Shown: positions 1 through 11,209 of the stretch, piece by piece
Position numbering within the stretch: the stretch's first letter is position 1
Layout: each line of letters starts with the position of its first letter
DNA from: Actinernus sp. WN-2022
Lineage: Eukaryota > Cnidaria > Anthozoa > Actiniaria > Actinernidae
Assembly: GCA_030867875.1 (NCBI GenBank)
Contig: JAOWCC010001634.1
Location: 135,000,022-135,064,021, forward strand
Reading direction: 5' to 3'
Length of the DNA: 64,000 nt
Notes under the pieces: generated by a model
What the model was told of the DNA's origin: nothing
The model's database searches: none
The model's input: the letters and a program-made list of their open reading frames with translations, nothing else
Translations under genes and position numbers: made by a program

Positions 1-480
1 CTCAAAACTAGTTCTCGAGATTGTCGACTGGGAGACACTTGATGTTAGGAGGGCTAACAGAAAAAGAGTTTTAATGCATAAAATTCAAAATAATTGTGCG
101 CCATCTTGTTTAGCTGAGCTATTTACCACGTTTGGAAGCTCAACCCATTACAATCTTAGGGGGTCAAACACAAAACTCTGTTTGCCCCAACCAAACACAG
201 AATTTACTAAGAAAGGTTTTTCCTATGATAGGGCAAAATTCTGGAATGGACTTCCAAGTGGTGGTACGTGAGACGAAGTCCCAAGATACCTTTCAGAAAC
301 AAATACGAACTGCCTCTATCCTTAAGTTAGCGATATTTCCAATTTGCTTATATTATATTAGTGTATTTTTCTTCAGTTAGCATTAGCTTTTCCGATACAA
401 CATTGTAAATATGTTATACTTATATGTAGAGAGTATCAACACGACTTTTATGTAAATCAGTTAGTTCTACTATTAAAATT
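1..480 (+). mobile_element. 3' end of a non-LTR (LINE) retrotransposon, RT C-terminal remnant
   Basis: An open frame from base 2 to 271 reads as the extreme C-terminus of a LINE reverse transcriptase of the CR1/L2/Jockey style. It has a WETLDVRRANRKRVLMHKIQ block, then NYNLRG-like and LCLPQPNTEFTKKGFSY blocks, ending in a WNGLPS motif. The last part continues in the next frame (about 258-330, ETKSQDTFQKQIR), so there is a frameshift. An AT-rich 3' tail follows to about 480. The element is cut by the window edge, so its 5' part is not visible. The family call rests on remembered motifs and the exact clade is not determined. Confidence 0.7.
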
Positions 481-904
481 TCCGTGTTTAAATAATAACA
501 AGAGCCCATCTGGGCTTTCACTCGGGCCACATGAGATTGAAGATGAAATACACTTTCATTTGAAATCCTCTTAGTAATAACCAAAGGGAAGAATTATTAG
601 CAGTCTTTAGGAGTGGCCGGTAGCGCGGTGACTTTCATTCTCTGCTCTCCTAGTATATATATACATGTATGTAATTTAATATTTTTGTTTTCTCGTATGT
701 AAATTAAAGTAGTTGATCTTTTATTGAAAACACTACTTATTCATGTGTGTATGTATGTTCAGACTACTATCGTGCAGCTAGCTAGAGTCTTGAGATATCT
801 GTCAGCAACTCGCAGCTAGTTAATAAATTAGTACTGTTCAGACCTAGTAACTTAGTAGGTTTTACTTTTTGTTTTTCCCTCTTCTGGTTTGTTTCTATCT
901 CTAA
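481..904. other. AT-rich spacer, no gene seen
   Basis: There is no supported reading frame. It holds a short palindrome (AGCCCATCTGGGCT near 503) and ordinary AT-rich DNA leading into the next repeat. Confidence 0.5.
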
Positions 905-1151
905 AGAGGGCATGAATGGGGTTAACTGACTACTGACAAACAGCCTTAAAAATAACTGACAACTGACAAATGACGATTTTTTTACTGACAACTGACAACC
1001 GAAAAATAACTGACAACTGACAAATTTGGTTTTTGTGGGTCAAACATTGTAAATTTTCTCTAGTAATGATTAACTAGGGCTAACTGACAACTGACAAATG
1101 GCCAACATTTTAACTGACAACTGACATGTAGACCCCCCCATTCAGACCCTC
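905..1151. repeat. Nonautonomous element with (AACTGACAACTGACAAA) repeats, copy 1
   Basis: The block starts AGAGGGCATGAATGGGGTT and ends with CCCCCATTCAGACCCTCT, which are imperfect inverted repeats. The interior is built from many copies of AACTGACAACTGACAAA. A shorter related copy lies at 19609-19758 with the termini GGGTCTGAATGGGG and CCCAATTCAGACC. Two independent copies with matching ends argue for a mobile or formerly mobile unit. No coding capacity is seen. Confidence 0.6.
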
Positions 1152-1892
1152 TCTAAAAGATAGAAATTTGGTCTATAACTGCCCTTGGCGCAAGTGTTTC
1201 GTAATCGCAAATAATTGACCGCCAAAGTGCTCAATTGAAATTTCAACCAAAATATTAAAACTGTTCGAAAAACTGCTACTGACTGGTGTTTGGCGATCCT
1301 CGTTATCCATGATGGCTCAATTGACGTACAATACACCCGGTAGTTGTCATCGATGGGCTTTTAGCGCGCTAGATTCTATTCAAGCTACCTCGCTAGGTAG
1401 CCTGGAACTTCAAAGTATTCCACCGACCACTAGCTAGCTAATCACCAGAGCAGAAAAACTGTTCAGACTAAAGAAGCTCGCTACCTCCTGTGGTTAGCTA
1501 GCTAGATTTACTAGCCTGAACACGGCCACACGTTTACAATTTAGTCTGCAGGTCCGATAAAACTGCAGGTTCCAGTCGTAAACAGTCCGAGTTTGACCAA
1601 AGTGAAACGATCGAGCTGCTCGCGTCCGTAGATATATATTTCTTCGTTTGCACTTTTGACATGATATAATTCTTCAAATGGCACCATTGTTTTATTTCTT
1701 ATGTTTAATAATACAGTTCTCAGCTGTAAATAAAATAGAACATTCTATGGAAGATTTCTTGTCCTAAAGTTTGGAAACGTAACACATGCATTTGACGCTA
1801 GAAAGTTCAGTACTCGCAAGGTCAATTTACTAGTGGCAGTTTACTAGTTTGCACTATCGGCTGTTATGGAATGGAAACATACTTTCACAGCT
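1152..1892. other. No gene seen; TAGCTAGC-rich spacer
   Basis: Short repeated TAGCTAGC/CTAGCTAGCTA words occur between 1380 and 1510. No open frame with recognisable content and no clear transposon termini are visible. Confidence 0.4.
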
Positions 1893-2400
1893 TAATATGT
1901 ATGTCGATTGGTCAGAAGGATATCTTGTTTAAATGCTACGGTCCTTTCGGCATCAGGAATTTTTTAAACGGGAGTTTTCGTACAGTATTTCAAGCTATGC
2001 TGTAGTGCGAGTTCAGTTACGCCACAAATGTCGGTGAAACTAATACCGTGTTCATTATTATCGGTTTTCTCTATGGGTTCTCATGTATTCAATAATTACT
2101 TCTGGAGCTTCATATTTATGTCGATTGGTCACAATGATTTCCTCTTTCAGTTTTTCCCTTTAGTTTGGACATTAGGGATATATCCTTGGAGATTTCGTAC
2201 AGTTTAGCGACCGTTGTGTCGAAAGTAGAAACGTTCGTTTGTCATGAAAGTGCGTAAACAAACTGTCACAAGCGGTTTCATAGCAGCTCGATGTTTGACT
2301 CCCATATAGTCGATGATAACGTATATAGCTTCATATGTACGTCGATTTCTCACAAGGATTTCCTCTTTCAGTTTTCCTCTCTCTTTGCTGGCAGTTCATG
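1893..2400. repeat. Three diverged direct repeats, about 220 bp apart
   Basis: A module containing ATGTCGATTGGTCA followed by CCTCTTTCAGTTTT recurs near 1895, 2110 and 2335 with substitutions. It looks like an old tandem array. No function can be read from it. Confidence 0.4.
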
Positions 2401-3002
2401 CTTCTTGTTCGGGTAGTTGCCCCACTGAGCCGTAACCACAAAACGAGCACAGCATTTCAGTTGGCATACACTGCGTACATCTGCTTAACTAATTAGATTT
2501 GTAAAAATCTTAGCGGATCATGTAAATATTCCGCTTGGCTCAAATATGAGGGTTTCTGCCGTCAAAGTTCATTTTTTGTTTCAGTTTTCCCCATATTAGC
2601 AGACTTGTATAATGCCTCGAGCTCTCCGAATCCAGTAGAAAGACTCTGGTTATTCTGTCGTAAAACATGGACCTGACCCAAATTTAGGTTGTATTGCATC
2701 ATTGCCCACGATGGAATAGATTTCTGACAATGACTATTTGAAATTGATATCTCCTTGTCTCGCCTAGTCTGAGCTTTGAATTTTCTTATCTGAGCGCGCC
2801 TGAGGAAATCTAACCTTTGTTTGCGTGACCAGCATAGTGCAATCTGATTGGTTCGAATTTGACCTTTAACGCATGCGCAGAAGCCGTCTGACACTGATTA
2901 AAAAAATAAATAATAACCACTTGCATTTTCAGACTCGGCGCTGCCACAGGCAGCCCGAGTAATAAATTGAAGTTTGGGATTCGTTAGCACGCGGCCTAGC
3001 TC

Positions 3003-3352
3003 AACGCTTACAGAAGCTCCAAAACAGGTATGCTAGGGTAATTATGCACTGTCGAAACGAAGATAGCCTTACACTTACTTGGCTGGATCACTCTAGCCGA
3101 ACGTAGGGCTCAGATTAAGGCTAGACTAATGTTTAAAATACTTCATGACCTGGTACCAAAAAGTCTAACATTTTCAGGGACTGATATGCAGCCTCAAGTG
3201 GTTACCATTTAAGGAATTCCAATAAAAAGGTAGCTCTTCCGTTACCTAGAACAGAATTTTCTAAGTCTAAGCTATAATGGTGCTAAATTGTGGAACTCTC
3301 TACCGAATGAAGCTCGTAGTTGCGAGTCGCTGGCTTCGTTTAATAATTTAAT
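3003..3352 (+). mobile_element. LINE 3' remnant, RT C-terminus, heavily broken
   Basis: Conceptual translation shows LQKLQNRYARVIMHCRNED, then several stops, then KKVALPLPRTEFSKSKLYNG and a WNSLPNEARSCESLASFN ending. This is the same C-terminal pattern as the fragment at the start of the window. Multiple stops and frameshifts show it is an old, dead 5'-truncated copy. Confidence 0.65.
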
Positions 3353-3779
3353 AACTTAATTGTCATTACTTTACTCAGTTTATCCGGCCATGGGCCAATC
3401 AATTTTACAATTTTAGATTAGATTGATTACCTCTATATTATCAGCCATTATAGTATTTACACTTAGTATTTACTAGTATTTACACTTGGTATTTTTTCCA
3501 GCCATATTCGCCGTCACTTCTACGTGTATTCACGTTGTGTTTTCTGTCACACCCTAGTTCTTGCTATCTTCTCAGTTAGAGCAAGAAAACGCTTTTCTGC
3601 TCAACCTATTTCCACCCTGCCGGTCCTCACTCGCGCTCAGTCGGTCAAACACACACACGAGCCCCTTACTAACATTCGCATAGTTAGCTAAGGCCCTTCA
3701 CGCTACCATCCAAGAGACCCAGGCGCACTTTCTTGAGAACGCGAGTGCCTCGCTAAAATAACACGCGCAGTTACACCAT
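3353..3779. other. No gene seen
   Basis: AT-rich after the LINE remnant, then rising in GC towards the broken gene that follows on the minus strand. No motif was recognised. Confidence 0.4.
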
Positions 3780-4865
3780 CCACGATTCATCTGTGCGCCA
3801 CCTTTCGTCGTTCCACGTCTGGGACGTCCCCAACCCCCGTAGACGGCCCTTGTGAAAGCGGAAGTCTGCCGAAATCCGCGGAAATCCTGTTGTATGCCGA
3901 TCTACTATAGGGGTTCCTATGGAGTGTGAACGTCGGCGTTCCTTGGAGTGAAGCATGTATCCCCTGCAGGAGGCGACGGACGGTGAAATAAAAGTGGAAA
4001 CGCAGGAATGCGGCTACGCGAAGAGGGTACTCGGATAGATCGCCAGACAGTCCATACCCCTCCGTAGCGAGATAACAGGCCCAGTTCACCTGCTGTGGCT
4101 AGAAGCTGCTGTCGGGTCATGCCAGCCATCGTTCCACATCAACCGTTTTAGCGTGTCCTTCCTTCTTTCCACCGAAGGTCACCACCAGGCCCATAAAGAT
4201 GTATCGAACCCTAACAGAGAAGAATTTCCCCTCGGCCACGTAAATATTGAGGTCTAGAAGGTCGAAGTTAGTGTTCCCCCATATGTTGTTGGTTGGGGGT
4301 GGTGGGGGCAGTTGGGCTGCGCTTTCACTGAGGAGTAATGAGCTTGGGAAGCCCCCTCTCATGCTGCGTTTGTATATCGGCATATATCTTGTAGTGGGCA
4401 TCCGGGCCGTATAGACCCAGTAACCCATGTCCTTGTCCGCCCGGAATACGACATTGGTCACGAAGTTGTCCCCTTCTTCGTCTAGGACTGATCGCCTCTG
4501 GGTAGAACTGGGTGAGGTCAGCCCGGGGTTACTTCCTGAAAGTTTGCAAAGACTGCTGCCCTACCAGCCACGATCCTTTCATTCTCCTTGGCGAGGAGTG
4601 CGGTCTGCTCAGCTTTCGAAAACCTTGGGCCTCCCTTAGCAATCTTCGCCTTTTCCTTGTTAGATAAATTATCATACCAATCATCGTTGTCTAGCACGAG
4701 AGGCATTGCAGCTGTATTGAAGTGGGGGCCTTCCTTCAATACCCCCAGCATGGTGATACTCAACATTACCTGTCCTACGGCGGACCATACCGTATACTTC
4801 GACAACCCCTCGAGATCCAGAATGTTACAGAATGTTACCACGAAAGATTGCCAATTATTAATCTA
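3780..4865 (-). pseudogene. Unidentified GC-rich broken coding sequence
   Basis: The minus strand carries a chain of protein-like open segments in shifting frames. They are 4518-4841 (107 codons, opening with TFCNILDLEGLSKYTVWSAV), 4117-4461 (114 codons, with DKDMGYWVYTARMPTTRY and a run of six prolines) and 3787-4089 (100 codons, with GDLSEYPLRVAAFLRFHFYF). The frame changes between the first two, and stops separate the second from the third, so it is not functional as written. GC content is clearly above the flanks, no introns are seen, and the segments read in a consistent order. I do not recognise the family. Candidates are a processed pseudogene, an endogenous viral structural-protein remnant, or a transposon gene. 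No function is assigned. Confidence 0.5.
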
Positions 4866-4879
4866 CGCGAAACCGCCGC

Positions 4880-5600
4880 GAGGTATAAATATAGTTGACA
4901 AAAACATTTCTACGCGAATTTGCTTCTGGTGTTTTTCCACCCCTCCCCCTCAGTTTTGCAAGGTTCGCATTTCTTAGCCGAAATTTACAACCAATATATG
5001 TTGTGTTCACCGTGTTAAGTACCAAAACTATGATTTTTAAGCTGCAACTTCATTCTAGCCACTTCTAAATGCGGGAGGGTTCCATTTTTAACAGGAAATG
5101 CATAGGATTTTCCACCCATCCCCCCTCAGTTTTGCAAGGTTCGCAGATCTTACACCAAATTTACAAACAAATGTTGTTTTCGTCATATTTAGTACCAAAA
5201 CTATCATTTTGACACTGCAACTTTATATAATCCAGTTCTGGACTGGGAAATAGAACATGCAACTCTCCCAGCATGCTTTGCGACCAAAACGAAAAGAGCG
5301 ATGAATTTTTACGGGTAGAAAATGAACATCTTAGAGACATGGTGTTTTTACTAAAATGTTACCCATAGAAAACTGCAGGGGGTCTTATTAATTTGGTTGA
5401 CATCAACTTTCAGGGGAGAACTGTCAGGCAAAACAAAATTTGAAAACGTCTTAACACCCTGAACTTCATTTGCGAGAGTAATACACCCATTTTCTAGTTG
5501 AGTGAAATTACATCAGATAGGCTGGATTTGGTTTCTTTACCTATTTGTTATATACGAATTTTAATTATTTAATTAATTACTTAATTATTTAATGATTGTA
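4880..5600. repeat. Module R1, copy 1 of the ~8-kb mosaic repeat
   Basis: The segment with CCCCTCAGTTTTGCAAGGTT, CCAGTTCTGGACT and CAGCATGCTTTG is repeated at 16622-17110 with modest divergence. In this copy the CCCCTCAGTTTTGCAAGGTT part occurs twice (near 4945 and 5128), so there is also an internal duplication. No coding sequence was recognised. Confidence 0.7.
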
Positions 5601-6164
5601 TTATTTCTATGATTATCGTTAGGAACAAGTTGATACCGCTAACGATAATCAAATACAATATTGAAATGTCAGATGATTTACTGAAAAGTGGGCTAGAAAA
5701 TATTCTCGCCCCAACGCCCCCGGATTTAAAGTTTTCAACAAATGATGTCAAAATTCGAGCTGTACTGCGAAAACTACTTCAGATAACATCAATATCTAAT
5801 GCGCATGCCTGTACACTAGTCATAACTTCCAAAGGCCAGATTTATGGCGGGCTCACATTGAAGATTAGTTTGTGAAGGAACCATGCTTATGAATTGTGCG
5901 TGTGCACCTCTCTGCATTTCTCTTTTGAACAAAATTATGCAAAAATCTTCGAGCTCTACTCCAAAAACTACTTCAGATAACGTCGGTTGTGTCTCTTTAT
6001 CTCGTGTTATTATTAATTTTATTATATCTATTATATTACAGAAGTCGAAACCGCTCAGTACTGAACGATAATAAAACATGATATCGAACAAAATGCTGAA
6101 AAGTTAACATAATTTCATGAAAATAGCGCTTAAAATATGTCGCTGCACCCCGCTGGATTTCACT
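5601..6164. repeat. Module F (TACCGCTAACGATAATC repeats), copy 1
   Basis: It begins with a stem-loop in which GATTATCGTTAG pairs with CTAACGATAATC. It then repeats a unit containing TCAAAATTCGAGCTSTACTG, CTACTTCAGATAACATCA and TTTATTATATCTATTATATT. The same unit recurs at 15790-15960, 17936-18620, 18860-19160 and 25262-25460. Short reading frames here are by-products of the repeats. Confidence 0.7.
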
Positions 6165-6344
6165 TTTCAAAGGATACCATGACTGTCAATTTCACGTAAA
6201 CGTAGGAGAGGAATTATATTTGTAGCTTTAAAGAAGCATGGTCCCAAAGGTAAAGCTTTTCGAGTATCAAACAGTAGAGGTCAACTTGGACATCTATAGA
6301 GTTAGCTCGTAGCTCCGTGATGGACTTACATGTAATAGGATTCT
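6165..6344 (+). repeat. Tail module of the mosaic repeat, possible retroelement 3' end
   Basis: A short open stretch (6180-6297) reads GIIFVALKKHGPKGKAFRV and stops at TAG just after the words GQLGHL. It is followed by a GATTCTGATTCTGATT microsatellite-like end. A second copy at 20698-20826 has lost the middle of the open stretch. The microsatellite end suggests the 3' tail of a non-LTR element, but no RT sequence is attached. Confidence 0.4.
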
Positions 6345-6535
6345 GATTCTGATTATTATCAATTGCTTATCAATTATTATCAATTGCTTATCAATTATTA
6401 TCATTTTTTGTCACTCACTTTTTGGCTATCAATTGTCATCAATTGCTGATATCAATTGATAATCAATTAACTAATTGATATCAATTATTATCAATTGAAA
6501 CAATTATCAATTTTATCAATTAGCTACGTCGGGTA
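6345..6535. repeat. ATCAATTG palindromic array, copy 1
   Basis: Degenerate tandem words of the form TTATCAATTGCTTATCAATT, rich in self-complementary ATCAATTGAT. Related arrays are at 20050-20226 and 21778-21960. Confidence 0.8.
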
Positions 6536-6544
6536 ATATAAAAG

Positions 6545-6850
6545 TGGACAACTGTTAAAAAAACTAACCGATGGGCGAGATCAGGGCTGCTTTTAATATT
6601 TGAAGTATGATAAGATAAATAGAAAAATATATGCTTGTTACTAAGCTAGTGTTGATAATAAGTTTGCGTGCAGAAGTTAAATACTTCTCATCAAACTCAT
6701 TAATAATTCATGAAGCAAAAACAAAGGAAATCACCGACCGATAAGTGATCTTTATTAAAATCTGATCAGATTTCGTCCTGATTTACATAAACTTTGGCTT
6801 CGATTTTCTCGGCCAACATAAGTCGTATCGCCAAAATAATTGAAAACACG
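6545..6850. repeat. Module H of the mosaic repeat, copy 1
   Basis: Contains AAGTTTGCGTGCAGAAG and GCAAAAACAAAGGAAATCA, followed by CTCGGCCAACATAAGTCG. The first part recurs at 21960-22130 and the last part at 13560-13720. Confidence 0.65.
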
Positions 6851-7510
6851 ACTTTCTACATCTAGACGTTAGCCAGAGCTTCTTGGTAACCATATTACCC
6901 CCTGGTGATTGCACAACTGGACTCTACAATCACCAGGGTGTCCCAGTAAACTCTCTACATTCCCATCAATTAAACGCAGCTTGAGTTATCTCTAATCCCT
7001 TTAACTATGACAGCCTTTAACGGCCTTTTCGCAATACTGACTAACTTGAGTTGAAATCAATCTTATTTTGGAAAACTTGCCGGAGATGCTAGAACAAAAT
7101 TAGTTATATATCCCTGAAGCGCTCAGGCAGACTAAGCTGCCAGGACTTCCGGCTGGATGAACCAACTGGGGATATAGAACTAACTTGAAATCAATCTTAT
7201 TTTGGTAAACCTGCCAGAGTCGCTAGAAAAAAATGACTGACTTCTATATCCCTGAATCGGTCAGACAGACTAAGCTGCCAGGACTTCCCGCTGGATGAAC
7301 CAACTGGGGATATAGAACTAACTTGAAACCGATCCTATTTTGGTAAACTTGCCGGAGACGCTAGAAAGAAATGACTGAGTTCTATATCCCTGAAGTGCTC
7401 AGGCAGACTAAGCTGCCAGGACTTACGCTAGAAAGAAATGACTGAGTTCTATATCCCTGAAGCGCTCAGGCAGACTAAGCTGCCAGGACTTCCCGCGGCG
7501 GCTAGACATT

Positions 7511-7976
7511 AGAATACCCTGTCACTTTTTTAGCTACCATAAAGTACTGTCACCGCGGTCCGTGGTCCGCAGTCACAATCTTGCGCGCGCAGTTTAGGGT
7601 TTAGAGTTTAGGGTTGGTGTTAGGGTTAGGGTAGTGGTTACGGTTTAGGGTTAGGGTTAGGGACTGCGAACCGCGGTAGCAGTACTTCACTATACTTAAA
7701 GTTCATTGACATTCATCGACTGCGGGACTGCGGACCGCGGTAGCAGTACTTTACTATACTTAAAGTTCATTGACATTCATCGACTGCGGGACTGCGGACC
7801 GCGGTAGCAGTACTTCACTATACTTAAAGTTCATTGACATTCATCGACTGCGGGACTGCGGACCGCGGTAGCAGTACTTCACTATACCATACAATATGGT
7901 ACAATATAATAGCATGACCTAAGATCTTGGTTCCATCGTTTTTTAGGTCATGCCTTCAAAAGTGACAGGGTATTCT
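7511..7976. mobile_element. MITE with telomere-like and 64-bp repeats inside the satellite
   Basis: The ends are exact 19-bp inverted repeats, AGAATACCCTGTCACTTTT and its complement. The interior holds a degenerate TTAGGG stretch (7593-7662), four starts of a 64-bp tandem repeat (7662, 7726, 7790, 7854) rich in GCGGACCGCGGT, and a short hairpin GCATGACCTAA/TTAGGTCATGC. Confidence 0.75.
7593..7662 (+). repeat. Interstitial telomere-like repeat (TTAGGG variants), copy 1
   Basis: A run of TTTAGGG, TTAGGG and GGTGTTAGGG variants. TTAGGG is the usual metazoan telomere unit. It sits inside a MITE, so it is a captured or coincidental array and not a chromosome end. Confidence 0.75.
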
Positions 7977-8535
7977 AAAGTGGCTCCAAAAATTAGTTCT
8001 ATATCCCTGAAGCGCTCAGGCAGACTAAGCTGCCAGGTCTTCCCGCTGGATGAACCAACTGGGTATATAGAACAAATTTGAAATCAATCTTACTTTGGTA
8101 AACTTGCCAGAGGCGCTAGAAAAAAATAGTTATATATCCCTCAAGCGCTCAGGCAGACTAAGCTGCCAGGACTTCCCGCTGGATGAACCAACTGGGGATA
8201 TAGAACTAGCTTGAAATAAATCTTATTTAATTTGGTAAACTTGTCGGAGTCGCTAGTAAAAACTGAGTTCTATATCCATGAAGCGGTCAGACAGACTAAG
8301 CTGCCAGGACTTCCCGCTGGATGAACCAACTGGGGATATAGAACTAACTTGAAACCGATCCTATTTTGGTAAACTTGCCGGAGACGCTAGAAAGAAATGA
8401 CTGAGTTCTATATCCTGAAGCGCTCAGGCAGACTAAGCTGCCAGGACTTACGCTAGAAAGAAATGACTGAGTTCTATATCCCTGAAGCGCTCAGGCAGAC
8501 TAAGCTGCCAGGACTTCCCGCGGCGGCTAGACATT

Positions 8536-8936
8536 AGAATACCCTGTCACTTTTTTAGCTACCATAAAGTACTGTCACCGCGGTCCGTGGTCCGCAGTCA
8601 CAATCTTGCGCGCGCAGTTTAGGGTTTAGAGTTTAGGGTTGGTGTTAGGGTTAGGGTAGTGGTTACGGTTTAGGGTTAGGGTTAGGGACTGCGGACCGCG
8701 GTAGCAGTACTTTACTATACTTAAAGTTCATTACATTCATCGACTGCGGGACTGCGGACCGCGGTAGCAGTACTTCACTATACTTAAAGTTCATTGACAT
8801 TCATCGACTGCGGGACTGCGGACCGCGGTAGCAGTACTTCACTATACCATACAATATGGTACAATATAATAGCATGACCTAAGACCTTGGTTCCATCGTT
8901 TTTTAGGTCATGCCTTCAAAAGTGACAGGGTATTCT
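8536..8936. mobile_element. Second copy of the TTAGGG-bearing MITE
   Basis: Same termini as the copy at 7511-7976. It carries a telomere-like run at 8618-8687 and one fewer 64-bp unit, which accounts for its shorter length (401 versus 466 bp). The flanking satellite sequence matches that of the first copy, so the two arose by local duplication rather than by two insertions. Confidence 0.75.
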
Positions 8937-9502
8937 AAAGTGGCTCCATAAATTAGTTCTATATCCCTGAAGCGCTCAGGCAGACTAAGCTGCCAGGTCT
9001 TCCCGCTGGATGAACCAACTGGGTATATAGAACAAATTTGAAATCAATCTTACTTTGGTAAACTTGCCAGAGGCGCTAGAAAAAAAATAGTTATATATCC
9101 CTGAAGCGCTCAGGCAGACTAAGCTGCCAGGACTTCCCGCTGGATGAACCAACTGGGGATATAGAACTAGCTTGAAATAAATATTATTTAATTTGGTCAA
9201 CTTGCCGGAGTTGCTAGAAACTGGAAAATGAGTTCTATATCCCTGAAGCGCTCAGGCAGACTAAGCTGCCAGGACGTCCCGCTGGATGAACCAACTGGGG
9301 ATATAGAACAAACTTGAAATCAATCTTATTTTGGTAAACTTGCCGGAGTCGCTAGAAAAAAATGCGTTCTATATCCTGAAGCGCTCAGGCAGACTAAGCT
9401 GCCAGGACTTCCCGCTGGATGAACCAACTGCATGGGATATAGAACTATAGTTTGAAATAAGTCTTACTGGATTCTCTCCTTACTAATATAAATATAAGCA
9501 TA

Positions 9503-10550
9503 ATCACGGTGGGCACAAACGACCATAAAAACGGCATGAGTTATATATTTAAAAAAGTTTTCAACGCAGACGATTGAATTTTGGTACGTTGGTGTAGAAT
9601 CGTAAAAGGAATATAACCTGATAATTTAAGATATGTTAGTACTATTATGACGTCACAATGACGTCATTTGCCCATTTGTAATACGTTCCTTATAACTGTT
9701 CATTACCTCTAAAAACGGAATGTCGTATATTGTTAAAATCTCCTCGTGATGAGAATGAAGGAAACGAAAACCCGATCTCGATTGGTTAAGGAAATCAAAA
9801 GTTATGAAAGTTTGAATTTTGCTAATTTTCCCGCCAAAATATGGCGGGAAATAAACAACACAAAAGCATTTATGAAAATATCGCTTCATTCATCTTTCAG
9901 AGTTTTAAATACTGTTGCATGACATTTTGTCCAGCCATAAAATACGTTGGTGGCTAAAATCTTATGTTTTTAGAATTTTGATATTTTGTCCATAACCGGC
10001 TTAAAATGGAAGTCATATTTTCGACAACGTCATTATGACGTCATATTATTTTATACATGCCCTTAGAAAAAAGCCTTTGAGTGATTTTCGAGTTTTAATG
10101 ATGAAATGTACTAGTTTGGCAAACAAAAGTCACATTGTTTTCTTTTCTTGATTTTTTAACAATAGGCAGCCTTATTTAGGTACGACTCCTGACGTCACTA
10201 AATGTGACGTCATAGCAACAGTCATTCCTCTATAACTTTGGCTGTAATCGTCATAGAATGTTCAAATTTTCACCAAATGAATGTGTGTAATGAAGGCCTT
10301 TTGATGGAGTAGTCTGTTTGTAACGTTTATTAAAGGGGGAATTTCACCAAAAAAGGAGGCATCGCTTGAGACGTCACAACGACGTCATCATACAAACATA
10401 AAACACCTAAAATATATATAGTTTCATTTTGTTACCAAGTCACCAACATTTCTTCAAATTTAAACTATAAGTAAAGAAATGGTGCTAATTTCAATTATTT
10501 GGTTACGTTTATTGATGCCGTTTTTGACGTTCTTTGTGCCCGCCGTGATA
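9503..10550. mobile_element. ~1.05-kb nonautonomous DNA transposon rich in CRE-type motifs
   Basis: The left end ATCACGGTGGGCACAAA with ACCATAAAAACGGCAT is the inverted match of the right end ATGCCGTTTTTGACGT with TTTGTGCCCGCCGTGAT, giving terminal repeats of about 40 bp. The interior contains at least seven ACGTCA/TGACGT words, several in the full TGACGTCA form (near 9648-9666, 10030-10045, 10190-10215, 10372-10388). A short palindrome GCCAAAATATGGC lies near 9834. No transposase frame is seen. Confidence 0.65.
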
Positions 10551-10861
10551 ACTCAGCAATAGTTAGGTGTTTAAAAAAAATGGTGTTTCGGTTCCCACTG
10601 TCATGTTTCTCTGTCTTGTTTAGCTTTGGCGGCATTTTTAGTAGGCTGTCCAAATGCGGTCTACTATGTTCGTCGCTTGAACCCTGAGTTAGGAGTACCG
10701 AAGTGTTCTTGAGTCGAAATCTGTAGCTTGAACTTGTTTATTTCGTCTCGCAGGATCAATGTTTCCTCGTAGCTGCTTCTATTAAAACCTTGCAGGTAGC
10801 TGATTCTGTGTAAGCAATCATAAGACTTGGTTTGGCGGGAATTTCCTACCATGTAGATTTA
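10551..10861. other. Spacer, no gene seen
   Basis: Short frames on both strands lack recognisable content or splice context. Confidence 0.4.
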
Positions 10862-11209
10862 TATGGCGCGTATTTCTTGTCAAAATTCAATTCGACATGC
10901 GTTATCAAAGTTCAACATTCGTCATTATAGTTTAGTCACCGATCGTTATTCAAGTTCGACATTCGTTGTTAGAGTTCGACATTCATTATTTAAGTCGATA
11001 TTAGAGTTCGACATTCGTTATTAAAGTTCGACATTCGTTGTTAGAGTTCGACATTCGTTATTAAAGTTCGACATTCATTATTAGAGTTCGAAGTTCGTTA
11101 TTAGAGTTCGACATTCGTTATTCAATGAGACTGGGTCCGACCGCGCGAAATTTGGCAGAGCGAGGGAACTGGGAATGTACTTAACACGCATGCGCAAACT
11201 TCAATTTTC

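Larger units (their letters stand above)
7070..9450. repeat. Satellite array of 13 hairpin-forming units
   Basis: The core GGCAGACTAAGCTGCC (or GACAGACTAAGCTGCC) occurs 13 times. Around it each full unit has an outer inverted pair, TTCTATATCCC and GGGATATAGAA, and an inner stem GGCAG/CTGCC with loop ACTAAG. A spacer of about 65 bp contains CTTGAAATCAATCTTATTTT. The block 7322-8130 is repeated at about 8347-9100, so the array also grew by a ~1-kb duplication that included an inserted MITE. Open frames on the minus strand (for example 8985-9200) only reflect the repeat. Confidence 0.85.

Noticed and set aside
2562..2894. 110-codon minus-strand frame with a CCAAT-like word upstream
   Set aside because: No recognisable domain and no splice or poly(A) context. 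It is within the length expected by chance in 64 kb.
4588..4977. 129-codon plus-strand frame opposite the broken gene
   Set aside because: It shadows the minus-strand frame, which has the more protein-like composition and continues on both sides.
7593..7662. A chromosome end or ancient telomere fusion
   Set aside because: The TTAGGG run is short, one-directional, degenerate and inside a MITE that is duplicated with it.
8985..9200. Conserved short minus-strand frames in the satellite
   Set aside because: They are conserved only because the satellite unit is repeated, and frame length varies among units.
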